The notes under the pieces are model-generated. The model was not told the origin of the DNA and searched no databases. It saw only the letters and a list, made by a program, of their open reading frames with translations. Below, one piece after another: positions 54,501 to 62,781 of a stretch of DNA of 64,000 nucleotides. Origin of the DNA: Trinickia dinghuensis (lineage in GTDB: Bacteria > Pseudomonadota > Gammaproteobacteria > Burkholderiales > Burkholderiaceae); NCBI RefSeq assembly GCF_003367175.1, contig NZ_QRGA01000001.1, positions 827,888 to 891,887 of the forward strand, given 5' to 3'. The position numbers and the translations under genes were made by a program. The first letter of the stretch is position 1. Each line of letters opens with the position of its first letter.

Positions 54501-55038
54501 TGGCCGGATTGGTCCCCCACAGCACGATGACCTCGGCATTCCGGTAGTCCGCCGTCGGCATGCCGCAGCCGAACGTGAACATGTGCGCGAAGTCCTTGTG
54601 CCAGTTGCAGATCTCAGTCGCGTAACAAATATTTGGACTGCCGAACGCCCAGACGAATCGCTCCACCCAGTCGATGCTGTCGCTCATCGGCGTGCCGCTT
54701 GGCGTCGTCACGCCGAACACCACCGATTCAGCGCCGCTTTCTCGTTTGAGGTGCGCGAGCGTCGTTGCGATCTCGCCCATCGCCTCGTCCCAGCTGATGC
54801 GCTGCCAGCCTGGATCGGCCGCCCCTTTGGGCGCGGTGCGACGCATTGGATACAGCACGCGGTTAGGACTGTGCACGAGTTCGGGCGCGGCTTTGCCCTT
54901 CATGCACATCGCGCTGCCGGTAGGGTGCGTGTTATCGGGGCGCACCTTGAGCATCATGCCGCCCCGCACCGTGTTGATCGTGCCGCATCTCGACCGGCAC
55001 AACGTGCAGTAGCCCTTCTTTTCCTGAGTCTCCATCAC
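51589..55038 (-). CDS. Molybdopterin oxidoreductase fused to a flavin/2Fe-2S reductase
   Basis: A 1149-residue fusion. Residues 1-60 are a 4Fe-4S site (C11, C14, C18, C45), then a molybdopterin-dinucleotide oxidoreductase of the DMSO-reductase family up to ~810 (dinucleotide-binding region around ~700-810). About 830-925 is an FNR-type flavin domain with RAYSLTG, 928-1050 an NAD(P) domain (LFAGGIGITPF at 928 and YLCGPQ near 1025), and 1065-1149 a plant-type 2Fe-2S ferredoxin (C1103, C1108, C1111, C1137). Electrons can thus run from NAD(P)H to Mo, or back, in one chain. No twin-arginine signal, so cytoplasmic. First gene of the operon, divergent from a LysR gene. Substrate unknown. Confidence 0.88.
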   Translation of the reverse strand: MMETQEKKGYCTLCRSRCGTINTVRGGMMLKVRPDNTHPTGSAMCMKGKAAPELVHSPNRVLYPMRRTAPKGAADPGWQRISWDEAMGEIATTLAHLKRESGAESVVFGVTTPSGTPMSDSIDWVERFVWAFGSPNICYATEICNWHKDFAHMFTFGCGMPTADYRNAEVIVLWGTNPANTWLAQADSIAQGRRKGAKLIVVDPRPTALAREAEVWLRVRPGTDGALAMGIARQMIATGQIDDAFVREWTNGAMLVRQDNGLFLRERDIDPKSTSNRHAVWNGTLDRHEFVGEEPTTTPSDLALRGTHEVGVFDAAGRATTVTCRPAFELFCDALAIYTPEHVSDITGVRAADIETVAAMLGPHQRIAYHAWSGVGQHTNATQTERSIATLYALTGAFDTRGSNRELAKQPTNPVSDYAMLSPRQRAKALGLEERPLGPPAQGWVTARDVYRAILDGTPYRVRALMAFGTNMVMSQADIGMAHDALCALDFHVHCDLFETPTSRYADILLPVNTPWEREGLRLGFEINERAVELVQLRQRMVPPRGESRADYDIVFDLAMRLGMGEQFFGGSIEAGWNHMLEPIGLDVATLRAHPEGVYRPLEQRERQYACATPTGPRGFRTETGRVELYSEKLHRHGYPAVPQYVAPQHGSGALAEDHRRYPYTLTSIKNGYYCHSQQRGVPSLRRRAPYPIAELGAALAVTKGIADGDWIRVTSASGTARFRASVVPELAPDVIVAEYGWWQACEEIGMEALAPSGNASSNYNALVSGAIVDPLSGSSPLRAVPCDVALDPSVDRTRRAWEGFRDCVVSAIRVDADGVRSVTICAADGGLLPDYLPGQHVTVHAPVLGEGGTTRAYSLTGRATEAGRRSYSIAVRHQRGRDASDKPFEGAMSSYIHRELAVGHKLLLRAPSGTFIVPPASKQPIVLFAGGIGITPFMSWLETIGEQGAQAPESWLFYANQNSATHAFRKRIAHWQRRLPMLTVVNCYNQPRNEVPGRDFELQGYLSADVVDEALIRRRARFYLCGPQPMMDAITAGLIERGVPPFDIFSEAFRSPSKPVLDPSQRFTVEFRRSRLKADWTPERGSLLSFGESMGIGMPSGCRVGQCESCAIKILAGKVSHLSGQGPDEPDMCLACQAIPVTHLCIDA

Positions 55039-55179
55039 AGTCCCACGCTATTTCATGAGGGGATGCTAAGTGGCCGGAATGGGCTTGCCAAATTCATATT
55101 TTCGACCGAGAGATATATAATTTTTCAATACCTCCGGCCGGGCGCCGCGTGCGCACCGGCACGAGGGCCGGCGGCGCGG

Positions 55180-56121
55180 ATGCACCGCAGTTCAGCGGAG
55201 TTGAGCAACGTGGCCACGCACATTACGCTTCGTCAGATCGAATACTTCCTTTCGGTGGCCGATACCGGGCAGATCTCACGATCGGCCGATCTTTGCGCCG
55301 TCTCTCAGTCGTCGATGACGATTGCACTGCGCAATCTCGAAGACACCGTGGGCGTGCCGCTGCTTCAGCGCCACGCGCGAGGCGTCCGGCTCACGCGCGC
55401 CGGCGAGCGATTTCTGCGTCACGTTCGGAACGCAAGCACGTCGATCGAACTGGCCGTGGTTGCGGCCCAGGAAGAACCGGAACAGATTGCGGGTAACGTT
55501 CGGCTTGGCGTGACGGAAACCGTGTCAGCCTATCTGATGCCGCAGATGCTCGCGGCCGTCGCACAGCGCTTTGGCAACCTGACTGTCGAGATTCTTGAAG
55601 ACACACGTGAGGCGATCGAGCGAAGTCTTGTCGATGGGCGGCTCGATCTCGGTCTGCTATTGGTGTCGAACACGGCCAAGGCGGACGAGCTGAAGTACGA
55701 AACGATCCTGCGCTCCACGCGCCGGCTGTGGACCCATCCGGATCACCCCTTGCAAGAGGCGCAGCAGGTCACGCTGGAAGACATTGCGCGCGAGGACTAT
55801 CTTTTGCTCGACATGGACGAGCACGTCCGCACGGTGCGCAAGTATTGGGGCAAATATGGCCTCGAGCCGCGCGTGCGCATCCAGAGCAAGTCGATCGAGG
55901 CCGTGCGCAGCATGGTTGCGCTGGGGATGGGGGTGACAATCCTTTCGGACCTTGTTTATCGTCCCTGGTCACTCGAAGGAAACCGGATCGGCAGGCGCGA
56001 CCTGAGTATTCCGATTCCGACCATGGACGTCGGCGTCGCCTGGTCCCGAAAGGGCGCTTTGCTGCCCCCCGTTAGAGCGCTGTTAGACCTGTTCCGGTCC
56101 TGGAAGAAGGCTGTCCAATAG
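55180..56121 (+). CDS. LysR family transcriptional regulator
   Basis: A 313-residue LysR protein, HTH ISRSADLCAVSQSSMTIALRNLE and effector domain with GNVRLGVTETVSAYLMPQML. The ATG at 55180 is used, and a GTG at 55210 (MATHITLRQIEYF) with GGAG nine bases upstream is at least as good. It is divergent from the fused molybdoenzyme operon with a spacer of about 140 bases and is very probably its regulator. The much longer frame running leftward through the molybdoenzyme gene is a shadow. Confidence 0.9.
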   Translation: MHRSSAELSNVATHITLRQIEYFLSVADTGQISRSADLCAVSQSSMTIALRNLEDTVGVPLLQRHARGVRLTRAGERFLRHVRNASTSIELAVVAAQEEPEQIAGNVRLGVTETVSAYLMPQMLAAVAQRFGNLTVEILEDTREAIERSLVDGRLDLGLLLVSNTAKADELKYETILRSTRRLWTHPDHPLQEAQQVTLEDIAREDYLLLDMDEHVRTVRKYWGKYGLEPRVRIQSKSIEAVRSMVALGMGVTILSDLVYRPWSLEGNRIGRRDLSIPIPTMDVGVAWSRKGALLPPVRALLDLFRSWKKAVQ

Positions 56122-56870
56122 TCTGTGCGGGACGATACCAGAGTTGAGCCAGTAACGTGATTTCTATGAAAGCACCGGTCAGGATGGGGCGTCCCCACGT
56201 CGGTGCCGGAATTGTTTTCTGAAGACTTGCTAAAAATACAAAATAAAATGCCCATATAGTAAAAAGAAGAAAAATTGCAGATTTTATTGATGCCGGCGTT
56301 TGCGCCCAACAAGCTGCTGCCTTATTTTTCGCACTTTGCCATTTTCTCAATGGTAGCCCTCAGCGAATTGATAGTGACTATGACGATGTTTAATTACACA
56401 TCGGCGCGTCAATCCATGCAACTGGTGCCGCACTGACTCAACGATTCCCAGTTGCTCATTGAGCAAACTTTGCTGCAGCGACTTGCAGAGAGGCTTGAAA
56501 TGCGCTGCCAGGCCGCTTGGGTTTGCCCGCTGCGCGTGGCTATTTGATCGCGACGATTTTGGTACCGCTCGAAGGAGAAATACGCAATCGTTTGCGCGAT
56601 GCGCGGCGGGCGCTCGCCATCGCTTTGGGGGGCGATAGCGCACGGGGCCAAAGTAAGGTTTAAGAAAGTAAGAATTGTGCAATTTGACTGCCACAGTCAA
56701 ATGAAAGAATGCCGGACTGCGACCAGGGTGGTTGCGGTATCAAAGATCGTATTCCTACGGGACGGAGCCACGATTGGGTGTGCACCCCTCGAGAAATACT
56801 CCGATACCTCCAATGACACGGCGGGGTCCCCGCCGCGGCGGGAAGACTCGCGCCGAATTCCGGAGAATGC
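56122..56870. other. Long intergenic region upstream of a lipoprotein gene
   Basis: About 750 bases. The left part (56200-56340) is AT-rich. On the reverse strand around 56400-56520 a protein-like stretch (SLLNEQLGIVESV, HQLHGLTRR) suggests a decayed gene that I cannot name. The right part should contain the lipoprotein promoter. Confidence 0.45.
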
Positions 56871-58640
56871 ATGATGCGCACCACGTTCCGTTTGCTGCCG
56901 ATCGCAGCGGTCTGTTCCCTCATGGCGGCGTGCGGTGGAGGCTCGAATACGCCGTCACAGACCACCAGCGCGGCGGCGGCGACGCCCGCTGCCCCGACGC
57001 TGCTCGTTTCGCGCGATACGTTTGATCCGACCTTCACGATGGGGCTTGGCAGCATTCTGCCGATCAACAATACGCCTGAAGCGACGAGCGGCTCGACGAT
57101 CGTGTCGGTGCCGTCGACTGCGGTGGGCTTCCCGAACATGTTTACCTTGAGCGGTGGTTCCAGCGCGCTCGATCCGAACTTTGGTGTGACTGCCGACATG
57201 GCAATCGACCAGTGGGCGCCGGGCGCAACGGCCCCGACCCTGTTCATGGACGTGACGCAGGCTGCCCAGCAGCAGGGTTTGGAAGACATCACGTCGAGCT
57301 TCTCGTCGAAGTCGGAAGACGCGCTGAACCTGTCGCAAGACGGCACCGCGATCACGTTCAACGAATACAACGCGCCGATCGACCAGCTCGACCGTTCGAA
57401 CTCGAACACCCCGGGCGTGATCGACCCGTCCAATACCGACGTTGCACAGCCGACCTACCGTGCCGTGGTTCAGCTGAACCTGGCAAGCAAGACCCTGCAG
57501 GTCACCAATACCAACGGCTTCTCGGGCAACAACGGCCGCGCTTCGGTGCTGGTCAACGGTCAGTACTACATCATCGGCAACGCCGGCAACTCGGGCTCGA
57601 CGCCGAGCCCGACGTACGGCATCGTCGACACGCTGACGATGGACACCGGCGTGCAGACCATTGCCGCGGGCAGCAGCTGCGCGTTCTCGCAAGTGATTGG
57701 CGCGTTCAACACGGCTAGCGGCAGCAGCTATGCCCCGGCTGCTTCGGGCGCCTGCTCGCTGGGCACGATCACCGATGCAAATGCGAGCCTGACCTATTCG
57801 AAGAAGACGACCGGTGTTGGCGGTAACCAGTTCGGCTTCTCGTTGGCTCAGGTGTCGGGCCAAACTGCCGACAAGACGGGCAAGGACGACAATTTCCGCG
57901 GCCTGTACCTGGGCCCGGACGGTACGCTGTACGTGTCGAAGGGCAGCGGCGGCAACGGCGTGAACACCGTGTTCCAGGTGGGCACGACGGGCGCTCTGGC
58001 CAGCGGCCAACTGCCGCAGACCTCGGCGATCACGCCGCTGTTCCTGCCGAACGGCCCGACTGGCGTCGCGGCGACCAACCTGAGCACATCGGCCAACTGG
58101 CAGCTGTCGTATGGCACAGCCTTCCCGTTCGGCATGTGGATCCCGAAGAGCAACCCGAACATCATGTTCGTGGCTGACGAAGGCGATCTGACGAGCACGG
58201 GCACCAGCATGACCACTGGCGCTGCCGGTGGTTCGGGCGGCCTGTGGGTCTATCAGAACTCGAACGGCAAGTGGACGCCGATCGCCCACCTCACGCAGGG
58301 CCTTAACATGGGCACCCCGTACACGGTGACCGACACGAAGGGTGTGTACGGCAAGGCAGGCGCCAGCATGACGACCCAGCCGGACGGTCTGCGCAATATC
58401 GCAGGTCAGGTCAACGCCGATGGTTCGTTCACCCTCTACGCGATCACCTCGACGGTGGGCGATACCCTCGCGAACGTGGACGAAGGCGTGGATCCGAATC
58501 AGTTGGTCAAGATCACGGTCAACGTGAACGGTTCGACGGTGACGCCGACGGGTTCGGGCTTCAGCGTGATGGAAACCGCTCCGTACGGCCAGGTGCTGCG
58601 CGGCGTGGCGCTGGTCCCGACGACGACGTCGAGCAACTAA
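56871..58640 (+). CDS. Large surface or periplasmic lipoprotein of unknown function
   Basis: A 589-residue protein with a lipoprotein signal: SLMAACGGGS gives a lipobox with Cys21. The mature part is rich in Gly, Ser, Thr and Asn, with strand-turn repeats such as YLGPDGTLYVSKGSGGNG and GGLWVYQNSNGKW that suggest a beta-propeller or beta-helix. Codon use is strongly biased to preferred codons, which suggests high expression. Family unrecognised, though related sequences annotated as PhoX-like or alkaline-phosphatase-like seem plausible. GGAG precedes the ATG, and a strong terminator follows. Confidence 0.78.
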   Translation: MMRTTFRLLPIAAVCSLMAACGGGSNTPSQTTSAAAATPAAPTLLVSRDTFDPTFTMGLGSILPINNTPEATSGSTIVSVPSTAVGFPNMFTLSGGSSALDPNFGVTADMAIDQWAPGATAPTLFMDVTQAAQQQGLEDITSSFSSKSEDALNLSQDGTAITFNEYNAPIDQLDRSNSNTPGVIDPSNTDVAQPTYRAVVQLNLASKTLQVTNTNGFSGNNGRASVLVNGQYYIIGNAGNSGSTPSPTYGIVDTLTMDTGVQTIAAGSSCAFSQVIGAFNTASGSSYAPAASGACSLGTITDANASLTYSKKTTGVGGNQFGFSLAQVSGQTADKTGKDDNFRGLYLGPDGTLYVSKGSGGNGVNTVFQVGTTGALASGQLPQTSAITPLFLPNGPTGVAATNLSTSANWQLSYGTAFPFGMWIPKSNPNIMFVADEGDLTSTGTSMTTGAAGGSGGLWVYQNSNGKWTPIAHLTQGLNMGTPYTVTDTKGVYGKAGASMTTQPDGLRNIAGQVNADGSFTLYAITSTVGDTLANVDEGVDPNQLVKITVNVNGSTVTPTGSGFSVMETAPYGQVLRGVALVPTTTSSN

Positions 58641-58656
58641 GTTTCACTCTGGTACG

Positions 58657-58677
58657 AAGCGCCGTGCAGTGCACGGC
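58657..58677. repeat. Palindrome after the lipoprotein gene
   Basis: Ten-base arms GCGCCGTGCA / TGCACGGCGC around a central G, 17 bases beyond the stop codon. Possibly an RNA-processing or protein-binding site in addition to the terminator that follows. Confidence 0.55.
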
Positions 58678-58687
58678 GCGTGCTGTT

Positions 58688-58718
58688 TGGCCTGCATTCT
58701 TTGGGATGCGGGCTTTTT
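58688..58718 (+). terminator. Rho-independent terminator of the lipoprotein gene
   Basis: GCCTGCAT / ATGCGGGC stem (one G-T pair), eight-base loop, followed by CTTTTTTGCTTTTTG. Confidence 0.85.
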
Positions 58719-58862
58719 TGCTTTTTGTTTTCGCTTGGGTCGATGGACAAGCGCTGAATTGTCGATGATTGGGGTATTCTCAAACCCGCGTAAATCGGTA
58801 ATCCGTGAGGTTTCGGTGAACGAAAAAGCCCTGCTGCCTGAATGCAACCATTCGGATCCTCC

Positions 58863-59432
58863 ATGACTGAGCCCCGACTGACATTCCTCGACCAGAAAGA
58901 ATGGGAGAACTGGTTGACGCAGAACGGCGGTACCTCGACCGGGATATGGCTGCGCCTTGCAAAGAAGGGCGCCGGGCGGCCGACCTTGACTTACGGACAG
59001 GCGGTCGAAAGTGCCCTTTGTCACGGCTGGATCGACGGGCAAAAGCAGACTGAAAATGAAGAATACTGGTTGCAACGCTTCACTCGACGCTCCGCAAAAA
59101 GTATCTGGTCCGCGCTCAACAAAGACCGGGCCGAAGCGCTGATCGCCGCAGGCAGAATGCTTCCTTCGGGCATGCGAGAAATCGAGAAAGCCAAAGAGGA
59201 TGGCCGCTGGGAGGCTGCCTATACGTCACCCAGCAACTCGGTCGTGCCGGACGACCTGCAGGCCGCACTGGATGCTAATCCCAAGGCCAGCGAGTTCTTT
59301 GCGACGCTGAACGGCCGAAACCGCTACGCCATCCTGTTTCGGATACAGAATGCGAAAAAGCCCGAAACACGGGTGCGCAAGATCGAGGAGTTCATCGGCA
59401 TGCTGAGTCGTGGGGAAACTATTCATCCGTAG
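58863..59432 (+). CDS. YdeI/OmpD-associated family protein
   Basis: A 189-residue protein matching the YdeI / OmdA family: FLDQKEWENWLTQNGGTSTGIWLRLAKKG near the start, YGQAVESALCHGWIDGQ, then QRFTRRSAKSIWSALNKDRAEAL. The family is widespread, soluble and of uncertain function. One E. coli relative was linked to resistance to antimicrobial peptides, and a DUF1801-like relation is noted in databases. The start at 58863 is used. A longer frame begins seven codons earlier. Confidence 0.85.
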   Translation: MTEPRLTFLDQKEWENWLTQNGGTSTGIWLRLAKKGAGRPTLTYGQAVESALCHGWIDGQKQTENEEYWLQRFTRRSAKSIWSALNKDRAEALIAAGRMLPSGMREIEKAKEDGRWEAAYTSPSNSVVPDDLQAALDANPKASEFFATLNGRNRYAILFRIQNAKKPETRVRKIEEFIGMLSRGETIHP

Positions 59433-59552
59433 GCCTGGGAGTTCGGTGGCCGACGGAAGTGCCGGAGGATGCCGCGCTCAAGCAGTCGAACGCGGTCTAA
59501 CACGAGTGGCGGTAACCGACCCGAGGATCGAGCATTCCGTCGCCTTTGGTCC

Positions 59553-60101
59553 TCAGAGGGGGCTTCCGTCTTCCGACTCTTTTACGACGTAGAAGTGATC
59601 ACCCATTGGCCTGATAGATTTATCTGGAACCTTAGGGGCGAGCAATTCCGCATCCGTCGGGTCGTAGTTCAATGTGTAAGCAACACCTGGTGACAGTGGG
59701 GCTGCATCTAACCCCCAGCTCCAACTGTGGAACGCTCGCCCACCGGACGGCGAGAAGTGCAGTTCGATCTCATGCGGATACTTGACCAGGGCGAAATGAA
59801 TGCGCTGCGAGTCCAGGCCGATAGACGATAGCCCCATCATCAGAGCACCCGCGAGTGGAGGCGCCACGAATGCCGAGGCTGCGCTGCGCCACCGGCGACC
59901 AACTGCGTTCTTCACACTACTGACAAGCCAGGCGATCAAGAGCGGCGGCAAGAGAATAACCAGCACAAGGAATATCGTGAGCACGCTCTTATCGAATTCC
60001 CAAAGTGCAAAGCAAAGCACGAGGAAGCCGACCCACCGCGCGAAATGCAGTGCGGAAAATCGATCAACGGCCATAGAAGGCGAATTGGTGTTCGATTGCA
60101 T
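59553..60101 (-). CDS. Unknown membrane protein with soluble C-terminal domain
   Basis: A 182-residue protein with three N-terminal hydrophobic segments (about residues 22-40, 42-60 and 75-95) and a soluble C-terminal domain (SPSGGRAFHSWSWGLDAAPL). No family recognised. It starts a row of small reverse-strand genes of unknown function (to 62.7 kb). Confidence 0.58.
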   Translation of the reverse strand: MQSNTNSPSMAVDRFSALHFARWVGFLVLCFALWEFDKSVLTIFLVLVILLPPLLIAWLVSSVKNAVGRRWRSAASAFVAPPLAGALMMGLSSIGLDSQRIHFALVKYPHEIELHFSPSGGRAFHSWSWGLDAAPLSPGVAYTLNYDPTDAELLAPKVPDKSIRPMGDHFYVVKESEDGSPL

Positions 60102-60265
60102 TGGACTATGGTTGCTGGAGGGAGAAAATCGTCGGTGTTGAGAACAGATTTACTCGGGGCATTCCGGGATAGCCGCGCGATTGTCGACAATATAGTCGTC
60201 GCCGTCGAGCATCTGTTAGCGGCCGTAGCTCGACCACGGCAGTCTCTCGGTGGCCGCTAAGGCTG

Positions 60266-60613
60266 TCAGTCGTCCGCGCTGTATTCGAGCAACGGGTTGA
60301 GCACTTGCAGGACATCCACGAAACCTACAATCCTTGAACCTTCAGCCACTTCAATTCGCCGACCGACTCCAAAGGTTCGCGGGTATGCCTCAGGCGACAA
60401 AAGCCAGACCTCTGCCTTACCTTGACGCCCTGTGCAGACGCCTGTCGCGTCGAATTCGTGATGCGCCGATGACCAGTAGTCATCGCGCACCTTGTAAATC
60501 GGGCGATAGCCGGAAATGATCCTTCTCAATGAGCCGTCTAGTCCATACGCCGTAAGATGGAAGTTCACGATTAGATCAGGTGAGCGAGGAGGGCGAGTCA
60601 TGTTCTTATGCAC
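60266..60613 (-). CDS. Small beta-barrel protein resembling EF-Tu domain
   Basis: A 115-residue soluble protein. NFHLTAYGLDGSLRRIISGYRPIYK followed by AEVWLLSPE and EVAEGSRIVGFVDVLQVLN follows the pattern of small bacterial proteins with an EF-Tu domain-like beta-barrel. Their role is unknown, and some are linked to toxin-immunity loci. MTRPPR at codon 5 is an alternative start. Isolated gene. Confidence 0.55.
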   Translation of the reverse strand: MHKNMTRPPRSPDLIVNFHLTAYGLDGSLRRIISGYRPIYKVRDDYWSSAHHEFDATGVCTGRQGKAEVWLLSPEAYPRTFGVGRRIEVAEGSRIVGFVDVLQVLNPLLEYSADD

Positions 60614-60699
60614 TGATGGCTGAGGACTTTAGCCTACTGATTGTCACGGATTTCGTGCGTCGCCCGAACGCCCGCGCCTAACCGACCCCCGACCGACGT

Positions 60700-61041
60700 T
60701 CAGCAGACCAGCGGGCCTATCTCAACTATGTCTGCGCTTTCGAGGGCGAAATCGAGTTTCTGCTTGGGACACAGCTCTGCATTCCCGCGGAATACGTGGA
60801 TGTCGACCAGCTGATTCGCACCGGTAGCCTCATCGACGTACCGAAAATATTTCTCGCCAAACTTTTCTTCTGCGTCTCCGGCGTCGATGTGCACTGAAAT
60901 CCGAACGCAAAAATGGCTTTCATACTTGACGAGTGCATCCCCGAGAGTCAACGCATCGACCGGTAGTGCCAAGTCGGTATGTGGACACGGGTTACCTGTA
61001 TATGCGTATCGCGAATTTTTAGGCCCGCATAAAAAAGGCAT
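60700..61041 (-). CDS. Unknown small protein
   Basis: A 113-residue soluble protein with a coherent sequence (GEKYFRYVDEATGANQLVDIHVF, 23 residues; key features YFRYVDE and VDIHVF) and five cysteines. I recognise no family. Its codon use is plausible for a real gene, though it could also be a spurious frame. Confidence 0.45.
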   Translation of the reverse strand: MPFLCGPKNSRYAYTGNPCPHTDLALPVDALTLGDALVKYESHFCVRISVHIDAGDAEEKFGEKYFRYVDEATGANQLVDIHVFRGNAELCPKQKLDFALESADIVEIGPLVC

Positions 61042-61455
61042 CTCCCTTCCTCTTTGCTCGAAATCACGAACGCGATGAACGCCGTCAAATCAGACCTTCA
61101 CTGGGGGAGTGTCAACGATTCACTCGGCAAAGTCAAATGTTCCTTCATGGCGGCAAGCGACCTCTCACATTACTCCCTATCGGACGTTCGACGGCGCAAT
61201 GGCTAAAGTTTGCGCCCGTGTTTCCGATATGGATTCAGATAGGTGCGATAGGGTTGCCGCGCTCCGCCTAAACCCGGAGTCCAGAATTTGCTACCGCCGC
61301 ATAGATCGATGATAATTGCTGGTCGGCGATGGATTGGCCGGTTGCTGCCCAACACGGCAGACCGTCCTACCCGAAGTGCTGTTCAACGATCTTGAAAGCA
61401 GCCGGTCGGATCATTCAGCCACCGGCGCAGAGCCTGAAGACCATCTCGGTCGAAA
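61042..61455. other. Intergenic region
   Basis: About 415 bases with no recognisable gene or repeat. Confidence 0.5.
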
Positions 61456-61971
61456 TTATGTATTTAGCCGCTTGAATCGAACTTCCGCGACTGTCTGCAA
61501 GAGCAACCAGAAGCTGCACCAGATCACTCCGAATCGGATCATCCACTTATTGGCACGTCGAGTTGCTGCGATTTGGAAGTCGAGATACTGTTGAGTCAAT
61601 TCAAAGACGGTCGTCCCCGAAATCGTCACTCGCTGAAAATGACCGCTGCAGAATTCTGCACGCACAGGAAAACCGATTTGCCCCTGAAACAACTTGGGAT
61701 CAAGTGGGCCGCAGCCCCCTTTAACACAGCGCGAAAGCAGCGTGGCGTTGTCTCCTGATTCTTGAATAAAGTAGGCATTTGTAATATATGATATTCGACC
61801 TACAGAGATTTTATCTATTACAGGATCGCCAGCCGAATTTAGATGGCATATGTCTGAAAGCTTAGATGTAGGCGCCGGCTCCAGCGTTGGCATAACAGCA
61901 CAAAACAGCCCGGCGGCGGCTGTAGGCAGTATAAAGCGACGCAACTTCGCAATATCAGATCGTTCTGTCAT
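61456..61971 (-). CDS. Unknown protein with N-terminal and C-terminal hydrophobic helices
   Basis: A 171-residue protein: hydrophobic helix at residues 13-31 (signal anchor), a soluble middle section with several Cys, and a second helix near 145-162 (WMIRFGVIWCSFWLLL) before a short basic tail. Likely inner-membrane with a periplasmic loop. No family recognised. Part of the small-gene cluster. Confidence 0.5.
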   Translation of the reverse strand: MTERSDIAKLRRFILPTAAAGLFCAVMPTLEPAPTSKLSDICHLNSAGDPVIDKISVGRISYITNAYFIQESGDNATLLSRCVKGGCGPLDPKLFQGQIGFPVRAEFCSGHFQRVTISGTTVFELTQQYLDFQIAATRRANKWMIRFGVIWCSFWLLLQTVAEVRFKRLNT

Positions 61972-62201
61972 TGATGTGATGCCACTGCTGGTCCCCGAGA
62001 ATGGATAGATTGTCAGCGATTCCGGCGTCAGTGTCGATCGATACTGGTCCCGTGCGGAAGTTCACTGTCCGCGAGTTATTGAGCGCGACTGCCGCCACGG
62101 TCGACGGTCCGTAACCGACCCCCAAGCCGCGCATCGCATTTCCCGAAAGTGGTCATCCCGCTGACTCGGCGGACGCGCCAATCTCAAACGATGGTCTGCG
62201 C

Positions 62202-62696
62202 TCAGGGGCTGGTATCGCGTTCAAGTCTGGCAACCGCGCTTTGTGCGTCGCTTTTGAGCGGGCCGTCTTGTTGAGCTGCCTTCCGATACCAGTACAGAGC
62301 CAAAGCTGTGTTCTTTTGCACATCCGAAAACCCTCGCTCGTACATCTGGCCGAGCCAGAGTTGAGCGGCGGCATCGCCTTGCTCGGCTTCCTTTCGAGTA
62401 TCCTCGAGCGTTTTTTGATACCAATGCTTCGCCTGCGCGGGATCCCGCTCGACCCCTTGACCGTATTCGTAAGCCGCACCAAGCATGTCCTCGGCAAGGG
62501 GAAAACCTAATTCCGCGGCTTTCCGAAACCACACAACGGCTTCAGCACGGTCTTTCGGGAGGCCAAACAAGCCATGGCTATAGTAGTTGCCGATTGCGAA
62601 CATGCTTTGGGCGTGTCCTTGATCAGCAGCCTTTTTCATCAGTGCGAGCCCACGGTCGAGATCACGAGGAAATTTGCTCGTGCCGCTTGGAGTGGA
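62202..62696 (-). CDS. Sel1-repeat (TPR-like) protein, 5' part separated by a group II intron
   Basis: 165 codons of the 3' part of a Sel1-like repeat protein, with clear repeats (AMFAIGNYYSHGLFGLPKDRAEAVVWFRKAAELG pattern, and DMLGAAYEYGQGVERDPAQAKHWYQK). The first possible Met is at 62639, but the frame remains open and repeat-like upstream (DLDRGLALMKKAADQG) to 62696, precisely at the predicted intron end and on a codon boundary. So the true N-terminus lies beyond the intron, outside the window. Sel1 proteins act as scaffolds or adaptors. Confidence 0.75.
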   Translation of the reverse strand, partial: STPSGTSKFPRDLDRGLALMKKAADQGHAQSMFAIGNYYSHGLFGLPKDRAEAVVWFRKAAELGFPLAEDMLGAAYEYGQGVERDPAQAKHWYQKTLEDTRKEAEQGDAAAQLWLGQMYERGFSDVQKNTALALYWYRKAAQQDGPLKSDAQSAVARLERDTSP

Positions 62697-62742
62697 GTAA
62701 GAGACAGGGCGTAGTCGAACTATTTCCCCGCCTCTCCTCCCC

Positions 62743-62776
62743 GAACCGGACTTGCACCTCTCAGCGCATCCGGCTC
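62743..62776 (-). ncRNA. Group II intron domain V
   Basis: A 34-nt hairpin on the reverse strand beginning GAGCCGGATGCG and ending AAGTCCGGTTC, with the internal AGC/GTT-type pairing expected of catalytic domain V. It begins five bases after the reverse transcriptase stop codon. Confidence 0.85.
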
Positions 62777-62781
62777 TCCAT

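Noticed and set aside
53557-56121. 854-residue open frame
   Set aside because: Its first two thirds are antisense to the fused molybdoenzyme gene. Only the last 313 residues (the LysR gene) are real.
56955-58289. 444-residue reverse-strand frame opposite the lipoprotein gene
   Set aside because: Arg-rich shadow of a strongly codon-biased gene.
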